64,000 nt of DNA from Staphylococcus condimenti (GCF_001618885.1 NZ_CP015114.1:2356001-2420000), one strand, 5' to 3'; positions 9,586-18,172 are shown, counted from the first letter of the stretch. Notes: generated by a model from the sequence alone, not told the origin. Translations and numbers: made by a program.

Positions 9586-9888
9586 TTAAACAATCGGGTG
9601 GTGTATTGTGATTAGTTTTGTTCCATCAGGAAATGTGGCTTCAATTTCTAAATCAGGAATCATGTCAGAAACACCTTCCATAACATCATCTTTATTTAAG
9701 ATTTGTCTGCCATAACTCATTAGTTCTGCGACACTTTTACCATCTCTAGCACCTTCTAACAATTCATAACTGATAATTGCGACTGCTTCTGGATAGTTTA
9801 GTTTCAATCCGCGAGATTGTCGTCTGCGTGCTAAATCATTTGCTACAACAAGCATCAATTTATCTTGTTCACGTTGCGTGAAATGCAC
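9586..9888 (-). CDS. ureA: Urease gamma subunit UreA
   Basis: A 100-residue subunit with the usual beginning (V/M)[10 protein letters not shown] and C-terminal [14 protein letters not shown]. The start is GTG at 9888, preceded by AAGGGA; the open frame extends 25 codons further upstream to 9963, but family length and homologous starts support 9888. It is the first gene of the urease operon, so the promoter should lie at about 9890-10150. A TATAAT on the minus strand at 9960-9955 is a candidate -10 box. Confidence 0.93.
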   Translation of the reverse strand: MHFTQREQDKLMLVVANDLARRRQSRGLKLNYPEAVAIISYELLEGARDGKSVAELMSYGRQILNKDDVMEGVSDMIPDLEIEATFPDGTKLITIHHPIV

Positions 9889-10195
9889 AATAATCCCTTC
9901 TTTCAAACGTTTTTCAATAATATGTTGCTTTTTTATTCTAAAACCATTCGATTTATTATACAAGAATTACACACTTATAATTCAGAAAAAAACTGTGTTT
10001 TACCAACAAAATAGTATAAAATGAAATTAAAGTGTTATCTAACTATAATCATTTGTTCATTTTCTTGAAATACAATAAAATTTAACCGCTTATCCATATG
10101 AGCAAATAAGCATAGAATTTATATTTATTTTCAAGTTTAATTATTTTTGGTAAAATCAGTATGTTGACAAATTGTGGAAATCAGGTGAAGTTCAA
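9889..10195. other. Divergent promoter region between ureA and the urea transporter
   Basis: The 307-bp AT-rich stretch separates the urease operon from the rightward urea transporter. A minus-strand TATAAT (9960-9955) lies 66 nt upstream of the ureA start. On the plus strand TAAAAT around 10151 with TTTTCA 17 bp upstream is a weak candidate for the transporter. No clear operator is visible. Confidence 0.45.
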
Positions 10196-11137
10196 ATGCG
10201 TCATTTTATATGCGTTATATTAAAAAACATTTCACAAGTCATTTTATTAGAGAATAGTTGGACGGGTTTATTTATTTTGATTGGTTTGTTTATTGGAAAT
10301 TGGAAAGTAGGGTTGGCAGCTTTACTTTCTAGTATTATTGCTTATTTCCTTGCACCTATAACCAATTATTCTAAAGAAGAAATTAATCAAGGGCTAGCAG
10401 GATTCAATCCTGTCTTAACTGGTATTGCCTTAACTGTCTTTTTAGTGCCGGGATGGAAAAGTATACTCATCACTTTGCTTGCAGTAGTGTTAACAATGCC
10501 GATCGGAGCAGCTTTCAGGGCGTTGTTGAATCGTTTTGATTTACCGATGTTGACGATGCCGTATGTATTTATCAGCTGGATGTTTTTATTTATGTCCTTC
10601 CAGTTTGAATATGTAAATGCAGGTGTCAACATTTTGCCATCTGTTGTAAAAGAAATTCAGTTTTCACATCATACTATTAATAGTTTATTGAGTTTTTTAG
10701 ATGGATTCAGTGAAATTTTCCTAGTCAAAAGTGCAATAGGCGGCTTAGTCATTTTATGCGGTATTTTTATTGCTTCACGTGAAGCAGGAGTATTTTCAAT
10801 CATTGCAAATATTGTAGGCGTAATCGTTGTTATGATATTTGGGGCCAATCATGATGAAATTAATGCAGGATTATATGGATATAATGTCATTTTAGTGATA
10901 TTAGCACTTGGTGTAACATTTAAAGAAGCTTCTGTGTTTAATAAGTATGCGAATATGCTATTTGGTATTATTATGACTGTTGTAATGCATGCAGGTTTGG
11001 TCACTTTGTTAAAACCATTTGGATTGCCAGTATTTACATTGCCTTTCATTGTAGCAACTTGGATAATGCTGCTTGCGGGAAAAAAGGTTGAAACAACTGA
11101 AGAAGCGGAAGAAGAGGTATACTCTGAAAATAAATAG
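10196..11137 (+). CDS. Urea transporter (UT family)
   Basis: A 313-residue membrane protein with about ten hydrophobic segments and two homologous halves, each containing an LAGFNPVL/LYGYNVIL-type element (residues about 66-73 and 225-232), the hallmark of UT-type urea channels. It should let urea enter for the adjacent urease. The start is ATG 10196 with AGGTGA 9 bp upstream; the upstream in-frame TTG at 10172 has no ribosome binding site. The C-terminus is acidic (EEAEEEVYSENK). Divergent from ureA, as in other urease-positive staphylococci. Confidence 0.88.
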   Translation: MRHFICVILKNISQVILLENSWTGLFILIGLFIGNWKVGLAALLSSIIAYFLAPITNYSKEEINQGLAGFNPVLTGIALTVFLVPGWKSILITLLAVVLTMPIGAAFRALLNRFDLPMLTMPYVFISWMFLFMSFQFEYVNAGVNILPSVVKEIQFSHHTINSLLSFLDGFSEIFLVKSAIGGLVILCGIFIASREAGVFSIIANIVGVIVVMIFGANHDEINAGLYGYNVILVILALGVTFKEASVFNKYANMLFGIIMTVVMHAGLVTLLKPFGLPVFTLPFIVATWIMLLAGKKVETTEEAEEEVYSENK

Positions 11138-11158
11138 CTTATCAGATTGAAACAAAAC

Positions 11159-11202
11159 AAAGAGCTGACGGAACAATTATCATATTCCGTCAGCTCTTTT
11201 TT
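11159..11202. terminator. Bidirectional terminator between the urea transporter gene and fhuD2
   Basis: A perfect 15-bp stem (11159-11173 and 11185-11199) has A and T runs at its borders. It separates two convergent genes and ends 3 bp before the fhuD2 stop codon. Confidence 0.9.
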
Positions 11203-11205
11203 GAG

Positions 11206-12120
11206 TTATTTCATGAATTTTTCTTTTAAATCTTTACGCATATAATCTAAAGTGTATGGATCATTAAACCAATATGTTTTTGCATCAACTTTGATAACAT
11301 GGTTATCTTTAACTGCAGGCAGGTTTTTCCATAAGTTTGTTTGAGTATATGAAGGTTCTGATTTGCCGTCGCGTGTTGAAACAATATAATCACCTGCATA
11401 TTCAGGGATTTTTTCTTGTTTTACTTCAGCCCATCCATCTTTTTTCACAAGTTCTTCTTGTTTAGCTGGCATTTTCAAACCGAAAGCTTGATAGATTACT
11501 TCACCGCCACGACCCCAGTTTGGTCCGTACGTATAAAGTTTTTTATCAAATTCATCTAGTAATGATACAGTTGAATCTTTACCAATTTTATCTTTGATTT
11601 CTTTGCCGTCTTTAGAAGTTTCTTTTTTCCAGTCTTCTGTCCATTTCTTCGCTTTATCTTCTTTACCTAATAACTTACCTAATTCAAGTTGTTGATCAAG
11701 GTATTTATGTTTTGCATAGTCGAATACAACAGTAGGTGCAACTTTTTGGTATTTTTTAATGTTTTTATCAGTTGAATACACAATAATTAAGTCTGGTTTT
11801 TGTTTGATGACTTTTTCGACATCTTCACTACCAGTAGCACCGATTTTTTCAACGCCTTTGAATTTTTCTTTTAAAACTTTACTATCATCGACTTGGCTAT
11901 TGACTGCAACAACATTGCCACCTAATTTTTTAACACCGCCAGCATATGTAGGAGCTACAACGGCAATACGTTTAGGATCTTTTGGTACATCTATTTTTTT
12001 ACCATTATCCATAGTATATGAACGTGTTTCTTTCTTAGAATCTTTTTTATCTTCAGACTTGTTACCGCATGCCGCAAGTACAAGGACTAAGATAATCAAA
12101 GGGATAAGCAGTTTCTTCAT
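11206..12120 (-). CDS. fhuD2: Ferric hydroxamate siderophore-binding lipoprotein FhuD2
   Basis: The 304-residue substrate-binding lipoprotein has a signal sequence with lipobox LAAC (residues 15-18) and a Lys-rich spacer. The mature part contains the segments PKRIAVVAPTYAGG, PDLIIVYSTDK and NWGRGGEV that closely match S. aureus FhuD2. It captures ferric hydroxamates such as ferrichrome and desferrioxamine and feeds the FhuBG permease encoded elsewhere. A Fur-box-like site lies at 12140-12154, upstream of a strong AGGAGG, so iron repression is expected. Confidence 0.92.
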   Translation of the reverse strand: MKKLLIPLIILVLVLAACGNKSEDKKDSKKETRSYTMDNGKKIDVPKDPKRIAVVAPTYAGGVKKLGGNVVAVNSQVDDSKVLKEKFKGVEKIGATGSEDVEKVIKQKPDLIIVYSTDKNIKKYQKVAPTVVFDYAKHKYLDQQLELGKLLGKEDKAKKWTEDWKKETSKDGKEIKDKIGKDSTVSLLDEFDKKLYTYGPNWGRGGEVIYQAFGLKMPAKQEELVKKDGWAEVKQEKIPEYAGDYIVSTRDGKSEPSYTQTNLWKNLPAVKDNHVIKVDAKTYWFNDPYTLDYMRKDLKEKFMK

Positions 12121-12139
12121 TTATAATTTTCCTCCTAAT

Positions 12140-12154
12140 TGAAAACGATTATCA
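12140..12154 (-). promoter_or_regulatory. Fur-box-like operator upstream of fhuD2
   Basis: On the minus strand the 15-mer TGATAATCGTTTTCA matches the 7-1-7 Fur palindrome with an exact left arm and two mismatches in the right arm. It lies 20-34 bp upstream of the fhuD2 start, where it would block the promoter or the transcription start. Confidence 0.75.
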
Positions 12155-12284
12155 TTTATTCACAATTATAAAGGCTTATAGAGAAATACACAACATTTTT
12201 TTAGAAAAATTGAGTTTTATTAGTTGTTTGTTTAAAAATAGTGTGGAATGAATACATGTTAAAAATGAGTCGAAAATGATATTT

Positions 12285-12326
12285 AAAAGAAAAGTGCTAT
12301 CTTCAATATTAAGAAGACAACACTTT
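12285..12326 (-). terminator. Imperfect terminator after the acyl-CoA dehydrogenase-like gene
   Basis: On the minus strand, arms 12313-12326 and 12291-12304 pair over 12 of 14 positions and are followed by TTTCTTTT. Two mismatches make it weaker than its neighbours. Confidence 0.5.
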
Positions 12327-12351
12327 ATATACTGACTGATAATTAATTTTT

Positions 12352-13500
12352 TTAAAATAAATCTAATTCAGATTTAGCGATATTTGTATATGCAGCATCC
12401 TGCATAGGAGGGTTATGCAAGCCGGCACGCATATCGCGGTAATAACGTTGAAGTGGACGCTCCATATCTAAACTTTTCGCTCCTACAATACGCATCGCAA
12501 TATCTACGACTTGTAAACCTTGGTTCATCACAAGAACTTTACTAGCAGATGTTTCATTCCAAACAGGGGCATTTGGTGATTCATTATAAATGCGCGCTGT
12601 TGACCATAAGAAACCGCGTGCTGAAAGTAATAAAGATTCCATTTCCCCAACAGATTGTTGAATTGTCGGCAAATCAGCGATGGTACCCTCGATACTGTTC
12701 GGACTATGTTCTTTTGCAAAATCTTTTGCATAGTCTGCTGCAGCTTGTGCGATACCTAAATAAACACTCGGAATATGGAGTATCCAACCATTTGGGCGTT
12801 TCGGTCCTTTGCCCATTACTTCAACAAAGTTTTCAGCAGGGATTCGCACATCTTTCAGTACTAAATCATGACTTTCAGTCGCACGCATACCTAGTTCATT
12901 CCAGGTTTCAGAAATTGATAATCCTGGTGTGTCTTTTTTAACTAAAAAGAACCCGAAATCGCCAGAAGTTTGATCATAGCCGCTGACTAAGAAATGTGTC
13001 AATGCAGGGCTCATAGAAGTAAAAGTTTTTACACCGTTTAAAATATAGTTATTACCATCTTTTACTGCATGAGTGGAAGGTTTTCCGCCACGCGTCGGAC
13101 TGCCTGTTTCAGCTTCGCTGACTGCACGGTTAATAAGTGCACCTTCTTTAATATCCTCTGCAAATTTTTCAAGAAGAGATTTGTCCCACATTTCGTGTTC
13201 ATATAACTGTCCAACAACACTTAAATGCCATCCGATAGATAAAGCAGTGGCACCATCTATCGAACCGAGATAGCTTTGCAGAATCACCATGTCTTCAATT
13301 GTTGCACCTTCGCCGCCATATTCTTTTGGCAACGTTAATTTTGTATAACCTTCTTTTACAAGCCAGTTGATATTTTCATAAGGAAATCTGCTTTCTAAAT
13401 CATTCTTTTCTGAATAGGATTGGAATTGATCTGTTACTTCCTGAAGTTTTTTCAACCACTTATGTTGAATATCTGTATGAATTAAACCTGATTCTAGCAC
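12352..13500 (-). CDS. Acyl-CoA dehydrogenase-like flavoprotein
   Basis: The 382-residue protein shows the acyl-CoA dehydrogenase fold order: an N-terminal helical domain, a middle beta domain with the SEAETGSPTRGG and NGVKTFTSMSPALTHFLVSG segments (residues about 127-170), and a C-terminal helical domain. Related proteins in this family branch are FAD-dependent and often act outside beta-oxidation (for example DszC/nitroalkane oxidase-type monooxygenases). The substrate is unknown. It stands alone on the minus strand with AGGAGG upstream and is divergent from the nucleoside hydrolase. Confidence 0.82.
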   Translation of the reverse strand: MLESGLIHTDIQHKWLKKLQEVTDQFQSYSEKNDLESRFPYENINWLVKEGYTKLTLPKEYGGEGATIEDMVILQSYLGSIDGATALSIGWHLSVVGQLYEHEMWDKSLLEKFAEDIKEGALINRAVSEAETGSPTRGGKPSTHAVKDGNNYILNGVKTFTSMSPALTHFLVSGYDQTSGDFGFFLVKKDTPGLSISETWNELGMRATESHDLVLKDVRIPAENFVEVMGKGPKRPNGWILHIPSVYLGIAQAAADYAKDFAKEHSPNSIEGTIADLPTIQQSVGEMESLLLSARGFLWSTARIYNESPNAPVWNETSASKVLVMNQGLQVVDIAMRIVGAKSLDMERPLQRYYRDMRAGLHNPPMQDAAYTNIAKSELDLF

Positions 13501-13716
13501 CGTACTACCTCCTGATTGTTTCTAAAGTATTAAGTTTAGTGTATCACTCGGATTAATAGCTTAAAAGCAATTTTAATCAATTCGTTGGCTTTGGAGAGGG
13601 CATTATAAAAATTTAGACACATTTAACAGCTTCTTTTGTACTATTTAGTTTTGCAATTAAGTTAAAGAGTCAATAAAATGGAAGTGTTGAAAAATAGAAC
13701 ATCACGGAGGACAAGA

Positions 13717-14661
13717 ATGAAACCAGTATATTTTAATCATGATGGCGGCGTTGATGACTTAGTCTCATTATTCTTGCTTTTGCAAATGGAAGATATCGAG
13801 TTGATTGGTGTAAGTGCAATTGGTGCTGATAGTTATTTAGAACCGGCTGTAAGTGCATCTCGAAAAATTATAGACCGTTTTTCTGATAGAAAGTTAGCAG
13901 TGGCACCGTCATATGAAAGAGGGAAGAATCCTTTTCCTAAAGAATGGCGTATGCATGCATTCTTTGTAGATGCTTTGCCTATCTTGAATGAAAAAAGAAT
14001 AGAAAAGCGTTCTGCTGAATCTGAATTAGAAGCATATCAAGATATTATAGAAAAGATAAATCAAAGTGAAGTACCTGTAACATTGTTATTTACTGGACCT
14101 TTGACAGATTTGGCAAAGGCATTGAAAATTGAACCGCAACTTACAAAAAATATTGAACGTTTAGTGTGGATGGGCGGCACATTTTTAACTAAAGGGAATG
14201 TTGAGGAACCAGAACATGATGGCACAGCTGAATGGAATGCATTTTGGGATCCAGAAGCAGTGCATACTGTATTTGATAGTGATATTAAAATAGATATGGT
14301 TGCTTTAGAAAGTACTAATCAAGTGCCTTTGACAGTTGATGTGCGCCAATATTGGGCTGATAGACGCCAACATATCGGTGTGGACTTCTTAGGAGTTTGC
14401 TATGCAGCAGTACCGCCTTTAACCCACTTTATTACTAATTCAACCTATTTTTTATGGGATGTATTAACAACTGCTTTTGTAGGCAAACCGGAGTTAGTTA
14501 AATCTGAAGCCATGAAAGTAAAAGTAATCCCGCATGGTCCAAGTCAAGGACGAACAGTTAAGGTAATGGAAGAAGGGCGTCTGGTTAATGTGGTAAATGA
14601 TGTAGACCGAAATGCATTTTTTGAATATATAACACAATTGGCAGAGAAGGTTGAAGACTAA
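13717..14661 (+). CDS. Inosine-uridine-preferring nucleoside hydrolase family protein
   Basis: The 314-residue protein belongs to the calcium-dependent nucleoside N-ribohydrolases. The N-terminal metal motif reads NHDGGVDD (residues 7-14). The first Asp of the usual DxDxGxDD is Asn here, while the two Asp residues equivalent to the main calcium ligands (Asp9, Asp14) are kept. The LLFTGPLTDLAKAL and WMGGTFLTKGN segments are also typical. The start is ATG 13717, 7 bp after GGAGG, not the upstream ATG 13678. It should cleave ribonucleosides for base salvage; substrate preference is not visible. Confidence 0.85.
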   Translation: MKPVYFNHDGGVDDLVSLFLLLQMEDIELIGVSAIGADSYLEPAVSASRKIIDRFSDRKLAVAPSYERGKNPFPKEWRMHAFFVDALPILNEKRIEKRSAESELEAYQDIIEKINQSEVPVTLLFTGPLTDLAKALKIEPQLTKNIERLVWMGGTFLTKGNVEEPEHDGTAEWNAFWDPEAVHTVFDSDIKIDMVALESTNQVPLTVDVRQYWADRRQHIGVDFLGVCYAAVPPLTHFITNSTYFLWDVLTTAFVGKPELVKSEAMKVKVIPHGPSQGRTVKVMEEGRLVNVVNDVDRNAFFEYITQLAEKVED

Positions 14662-14685
14662 GAAAAGTAAAAATAATCCACTTTT

Positions 14686-14718
14686 AATGTAAACTTTTCG
14701 TAAATACAGGTTAACATT
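14686..14718. promoter_or_regulatory. BirA operator upstream of bioY
   Basis: The dyad AATGTAAAC - 15 bp - GTTAACATT (14686-14694 and 14710-14718) has only one mismatch between its arms and the arm sequence and 15-bp spacer known for Firmicutes BirA sites. It ends 5 bp before a TATAAT at 14724-14729, so bound BirA would cover the promoter. Repression by biotinyl-AMP-loaded BirA is the expected control. Confidence 0.88.
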
Positions 14719-14723
14719 TATGG

Positions 14724-14729
14724 TATAAT
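14724..14729 (+). promoter_or_regulatory. -10 box of the bioY promoter
   Basis: A consensus TATAAT lies 31 bp upstream of the bioY start. The matching -35 region falls inside the BirA operator and is weak (TAAATA at 17-bp spacing). Confidence 0.65.
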
Positions 14730-14760
14730 CTTTCTTGGATATATTTCAAGGAGGTTTATC

Positions 14761-15312
14761 ATGACTACAAAACATATTACATTTACAGCAATTATGACTG
14801 CAATCATAGCTTTGCTCGGTTTAGTACCGCCGATTCCATTACCGTTTATGCCAGTACCAATTGTATTACAAAATATCGGTATTTTCTTAGCCGGCGTTTT
14901 ATTAGGTAAAAAATATGGTACGATCAGTGTAATTGTATTTCTTATTTTAGCAGCATGCGGGTTACCTGTTTTATCAGGGGGACGAGGAGGAATTGGAGTT
15001 TTTGCAGGACCGTCTGCAGGATTCTTATTCTTATATCCAGTCGTAGCATTCTTGATTGGCTGGTATCGTGACCGAACAATTGAACGTATTAACTTTATTC
15101 AAATATTTATCCCAGTGATTGTAGCTGGTGTATTGCTATTAGATATCGTAGGCACATTAATCATGGGTATGATTACTAATATGCCGTTATCTAAAGCTTT
15201 CTTCTTATCATTTGTATTTATGCCAGGTGATATTGTGAAAGCAGTAATTGCTTCTTTAATTGGGGCAGCTTTGTTAAATCATACACGCTTTAAACAGTTA
15301 ATTCGTTTCTAA
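14761..15312 (+). CDS. bioY: Biotin ECF transporter substrate-binding protein BioY
   Basis: The 183-residue membrane protein has six hydrophobic segments and the BioY signatures PFMPVPIVLQNIGIFLAG near residue 28 and the glycine-rich GLPVLSGGRGGIGVFAGPSAGF segment in the middle. As S-component it binds biotin and works with the shared EcfA/EcfA'/EcfT energy module encoded elsewhere, or alone. The AAGGAGG ribosome binding site is strong. The BirA operator in front supports the biotin assignment. Confidence 0.93.
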   Translation: MTTKHITFTAIMTAIIALLGLVPPIPLPFMPVPIVLQNIGIFLAGVLLGKKYGTISVIVFLILAACGLPVLSGGRGGIGVFAGPSAGFLFLYPVVAFLIGWYRDRTIERINFIQIFIPVIVAGVLLLDIVGTLIMGMITNMPLSKAFFLSFVFMPGDIVKAVIASLIGAALLNHTRFKQLIRF

Positions 15313-15336
15313 TTTTTTTGAAAAGAGGGAATAACC

Positions 15337-16092
15337 ATGGTGAAGCTTTCGATGGATTTAATTGATGAGTCAGGGAAAATTGCATTTCAAGATAACTTGA
15401 AAACCATATATCTGACACCTGAAGCACCCTTAACTTATTATTCTAATAAATGGACATATCATGAAATGCCTGATTTTGAACAATGGTTAAAGGATGCAAA
15501 AACGCAATTAAAACAACATCATGCACAAGATAGTCATCACCTTATGTTTGCTTTTCCAGAAAATACAGAGCTCTCTCAATCTTTTCTGGATTATTTGGAA
15601 AGAGAAAACTTTGAGTTAGGGTTAATGGAAATGTATGCGATTGAAGCGGAAGCCTTGCAAGGTGAAATTCCTGATACATTAGAAATCGAATGGGTCACTA
15701 AAGATAACTTAGATGACTATTTAACAATTCATCGCACATTCGCAATTCAGTTTGGCGAAGATTATGCTGATGAATCTGAAAATATGATTCGTCGAGAATT
15801 TCAAGATGGAGAAAAAACTAAACGTGTAGTGGTTTATTATCAAAACCAACCCGTGGGTTCTATAGATGTTATCGAGACTGATCAAACAATTGAAATTGAC
15901 AGTTTCGGTGTAATCGAAAGCATGCGTAAAAAGGGGATAGGGAGTGCAATTCAAGCCTTTATTGCGAATTACGCAGGAGCGAAACCGATTATTTTAATAG
16001 CAGATGGTGAAGATACAGCTAAAGATATGTATATCAAACAAGGTTATACCTTTATTGGCTATCGTTATCAAATCTTAAAAGAAAATTTGTAA
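15337..16092 (+). CDS. GNAT-family N-acetyltransferase
   Basis: The 251-residue protein has a C-terminal GNAT fold (residues about 120-250) with the acetyl-CoA binding loop RKKGIGS around residue 200. The amino-terminal half resembles a diverged second GNAT-like domain. It starts 24 bp after bioY with AGAGGGA and could be co-transcribed with it, so biotin-dependent expression is possible. The acceptor substrate is unknown. Confidence 0.75.
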   Translation: MVKLSMDLIDESGKIAFQDNLKTIYLTPEAPLTYYSNKWTYHEMPDFEQWLKDAKTQLKQHHAQDSHHLMFAFPENTELSQSFLDYLERENFELGLMEMYAIEAEALQGEIPDTLEIEWVTKDNLDDYLTIHRTFAIQFGEDYADESENMIRREFQDGEKTKRVVVYYQNQPVGSIDVIETDQTIEIDSFGVIESMRKKGIGSAIQAFIANYAGAKPIILIADGEDTAKDMYIKQGYTFIGYRYQILKENL

Positions 16093-16096
16093 AAAA

Positions 16097-16141
16097 GAAG
16101 CTGCGCCTTACAAGAAATTATTCTTGTGAAGGGGCAGCTTC
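16097..16141. terminator. Bidirectional terminator overlapping the 3' end of fdhD
   Basis: A 20-bp imperfect stem (16097-16116 with 16121-16141) closes on a 4-base loop. Its right arm encodes the last residues of fdhD, and the fdhD stop codon lies in the loop (16118-16120). The A run at 16091-16096 gives a U tract on the minus strand. Confidence 0.8.
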
Positions 16142-16939
16142 TATTCGTTCTGGATGACTATATACACTGAAATTTCCATCTCTGCAAAAACCGATTGCTG
16201 TGATATTCAAATCATCTGCTAATGTAACTGCTAATGTAGTAGGAGCTGATTTAGATAAAATAACACCTACACCGATTTTGGCAGCTTTGATTAAAATCTC
16301 TGAAGAGATACGGCCACTGAAAATTAATACTTTATCTCGAACAGGGATATGCCGTTCTAAACAAAAGCCATATAATTTATCAAGTGCATTATGTCTTCCG
16401 ATATCTTGGCGGTGTTCAAAGAATGTATCGCCATCACTGATGGCAGCATTATGCAATCCGCCTGTACGTTTAAATAGTGTGCTTGCACTTTGCAAACGTG
16501 TCATCATATTCACTACTTGTTGTGGCTGTAAAGTAATATGAGACATTGATGTTTTGGCAATTGCTGCATCATTGTGGAAATAAAATTCACGGCTTTTACC
16601 ACAACATGATGCAATCATTCGTTTTGTGGAATACTCGAAGCGGTCACCTAAATCTTTAGTTAGTTCCACATGTGCGAATCCTTTACTGTCGTCTATTTGA
16701 ATAGATTTTAGTTCGCTTCGTTTTAATATAGCGCCTTCAGACGCTAAAAAGCCCAGCACCAACTCTTCCATGTGGTCTGGACTGCAGATGACGGTTGCAA
16801 ACTCTTCTCCATTGACCATAATTGTTAAAGGAAATTCAGTTACATAACTGTCTGTAGTTTCAAACAACTTTCCATCTTCATAACGGACAATATTTTGATC
16901 CGTCATTACATCTATATCATTATTTATATCTTTATTCAT
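16118..16939 (-). CDS. fdhD: Formate dehydrogenase sulfurtransferase FdhD
   Basis: A 273-residue protein that transfers sulfur to the molybdenum cofactor of formate dehydrogenase. Visible features are the adjacent cysteines Cys112-Cys113 in SCCGKSREF, as in Firmicutes FdhD, the GGLHNAA segment and DIGRHNALDKL. The start is the ATG at 16939, nine bases after GAGGAG; the frame remains open upstream to 17011 without a ribosome binding site. Linked at a distance to the molybdenum cofactor genes at 22-30.6 kb, which it depends on. Confidence 0.92.
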   Translation of the reverse strand: MNKDINNDIDVMTDQNIVRYEDGKLFETTDSYVTEFPLTIMVNGEEFATVICSPDHMEELVLGFLASEGAILKRSELKSIQIDDSKGFAHVELTKDLGDRFEYSTKRMIASCCGKSREFYFHNDAAIAKTSMSHITLQPQQVVNMMTRLQSASTLFKRTGGLHNAAISDGDTFFEHRQDIGRHNALDKLYGFCLERHIPVRDKVLIFSGRISSEILIKAAKIGVGVILSKSAPTTLAVTLADDLNITAIGFCRDGNFSVYSHPERIEAAPSQE

Positions 16940-17049
16940 ACGCATTGACTCCTCATTAAAAGAATATACTATAATATTCCTTATTTCAAAAAAGATTTGC
17001 ATATTTATCATTTTAAAATGAAATTTAAGTTGAGACGAGGCGATTACAA

Positions 17050-17068
17050 TAGTAAACTTAAAGTAAAC
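17050..17068 (+). promoter_or_regulatory. Tandem GalR-like half-sites in front of galR
   Basis: TAGTAAAC at 17050-17057 and AAGTAAAC at 17061-17068 lie directly upstream of the galR ribosome binding site. The same half-site occurs as an inverted pair in front of galK, which suggests autoregulation. Confidence 0.5.
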
Positions 17069-17084
17069 AAAAGGAGGTTGGTGT

Positions 17085-18083
17085 ATGGCTAGTATCAGAG
17101 ATATTGCAAAAGCGGCTGAAGTCAGCCCAGGAACGGTTTCTCGTATATTAAATGAAGATCCGACATTGTCGGTATCAGATAAGACAAGACAGCGTGTGCT
17201 TAAAGTAGCAGAAGAAATGTCTTACCAAAAATCGGCACGTATGAACCGTCAAGTTCAAATTATTACTTATGCACCTAGAAGACGAGAAATGGCAGATCCT
17301 TTTCATCGCGAGTTGCGATTAGCAATCGAAACAGAAATTAAACGCCTGAATCTTACTTTGAAAAAGACAATTAGAGTTGAACCAGGGATGAAAAAACAAG
17401 ATTGGTCTGAGGTTAAAAAAGCGGGCGCACTATTGGTTATCGGTAATTTTTCTAAAACAGCATTAGAAACAATTTTTCAATACAATCCCAATATGGTTGT
17501 TATTAATAATCCTGAAGTCCCTGATTTTATAGATGCAGTTTATTCAGATTTAGAAAAAACAACACATAAGCTGCTGGACAGAATTATACAAAAACATCAC
17601 AAAGTTAAAATAGCGTACTTCGGTGGGATGCGTGAAGAAATGAATTTAGATGGTGATATCACTTATAGTAACGACGCACGTTATCATGCTTATTTACGTT
17701 GGTGCAAAACGCAAGATAAAACACCAGATGCACATCTCATTGGTTGGACGCGTGAAGATGGCGAACAAGAAATTGAATCCGCATCTCAACTACCTGATAT
17801 CGTAATAGCAGGCAATGACATGGTTGCCATCGGGGTGATTCAAGGTTTGCAAAAAAACGGCAAGCGCATACCTGAAGATGTGAGTGTCATAGGCTTCAAT
17901 GACTTAGATGTGAATCAATACGTTACACCATCCTTGACTAGTGTTCAAATCGACATAGAACAATTTGGAAAAAGTGCTGTGGCAATGGCGGAGGATAGAA
18001 TCAAAAAGGTACGTTCTAATGCTTTGCATACAATTGTACAAACACAATTAATTTTGCGGCAGTCATATTCTGAAAAAGAGTAA
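17085..18083 (+). CDS. galR: LacI/GalR-family repressor of the galactose genes
   Basis: The 332-residue protein has an N-terminal LacI-type helix-turn-helix (SIRDIAKAAEVSPGTVSRIL, residues 3-22) and a periplasmic-binding-like sugar domain including DIVIAGNDMVAIGVIQGL and the C-terminal PSLTSVQID segment. AAAGGAGG precedes the ATG. Its place in front of galK, with matching half-sites in both promoter regions, supports a role as galactose-responsive repressor of galKET. Confidence 0.88.
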   Translation: MASIRDIAKAAEVSPGTVSRILNEDPTLSVSDKTRQRVLKVAEEMSYQKSARMNRQVQIITYAPRRREMADPFHRELRLAIETEIKRLNLTLKKTIRVEPGMKKQDWSEVKKAGALLVIGNFSKTALETIFQYNPNMVVINNPEVPDFIDAVYSDLEKTTHKLLDRIIQKHHKVKIAYFGGMREEMNLDGDITYSNDARYHAYLRWCKTQDKTPDAHLIGWTREDGEQEIESASQLPDIVIAGNDMVAIGVIQGLQKNGKRIPEDVSVIGFNDLDVNQYVTPSLTSVQIDIEQFGKSAVAMAEDRIKKVRSNALHTIVQTQLILRQSYSEKE

Positions 18084-18092
18084 AAAATATTT

Positions 18093-18122
18093 TGACAAAA
18101 CATTTAGTAAACAGATAAACTT
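18093..18122 (+). promoter_or_regulatory. galK promoter
   Basis: A consensus TTGACA at 18093-18098 is followed at 18-bp spacing by TAAACT (18117-18122), a 4 of 6 match to the -10 consensus. The left operator arm lies between the two boxes. Confidence 0.6.
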
Positions 18123-18137
18123 TAGTTGTGTTTACTA
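18105..18137. promoter_or_regulatory. Putative GalR operator in the galR-galK intergenic region
   Basis: TAGTAAAC (18105-18112) and its exact reverse complement GTTTACTA (18130-18137) are separated by 17 bp, over the galK promoter. The left arm is identical to the element upstream of galR. Confidence 0.6.
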
Positions 18138-18172
18138 CTATTATTTACTGTTTTGTGAGAGGGGAAAAGTAA

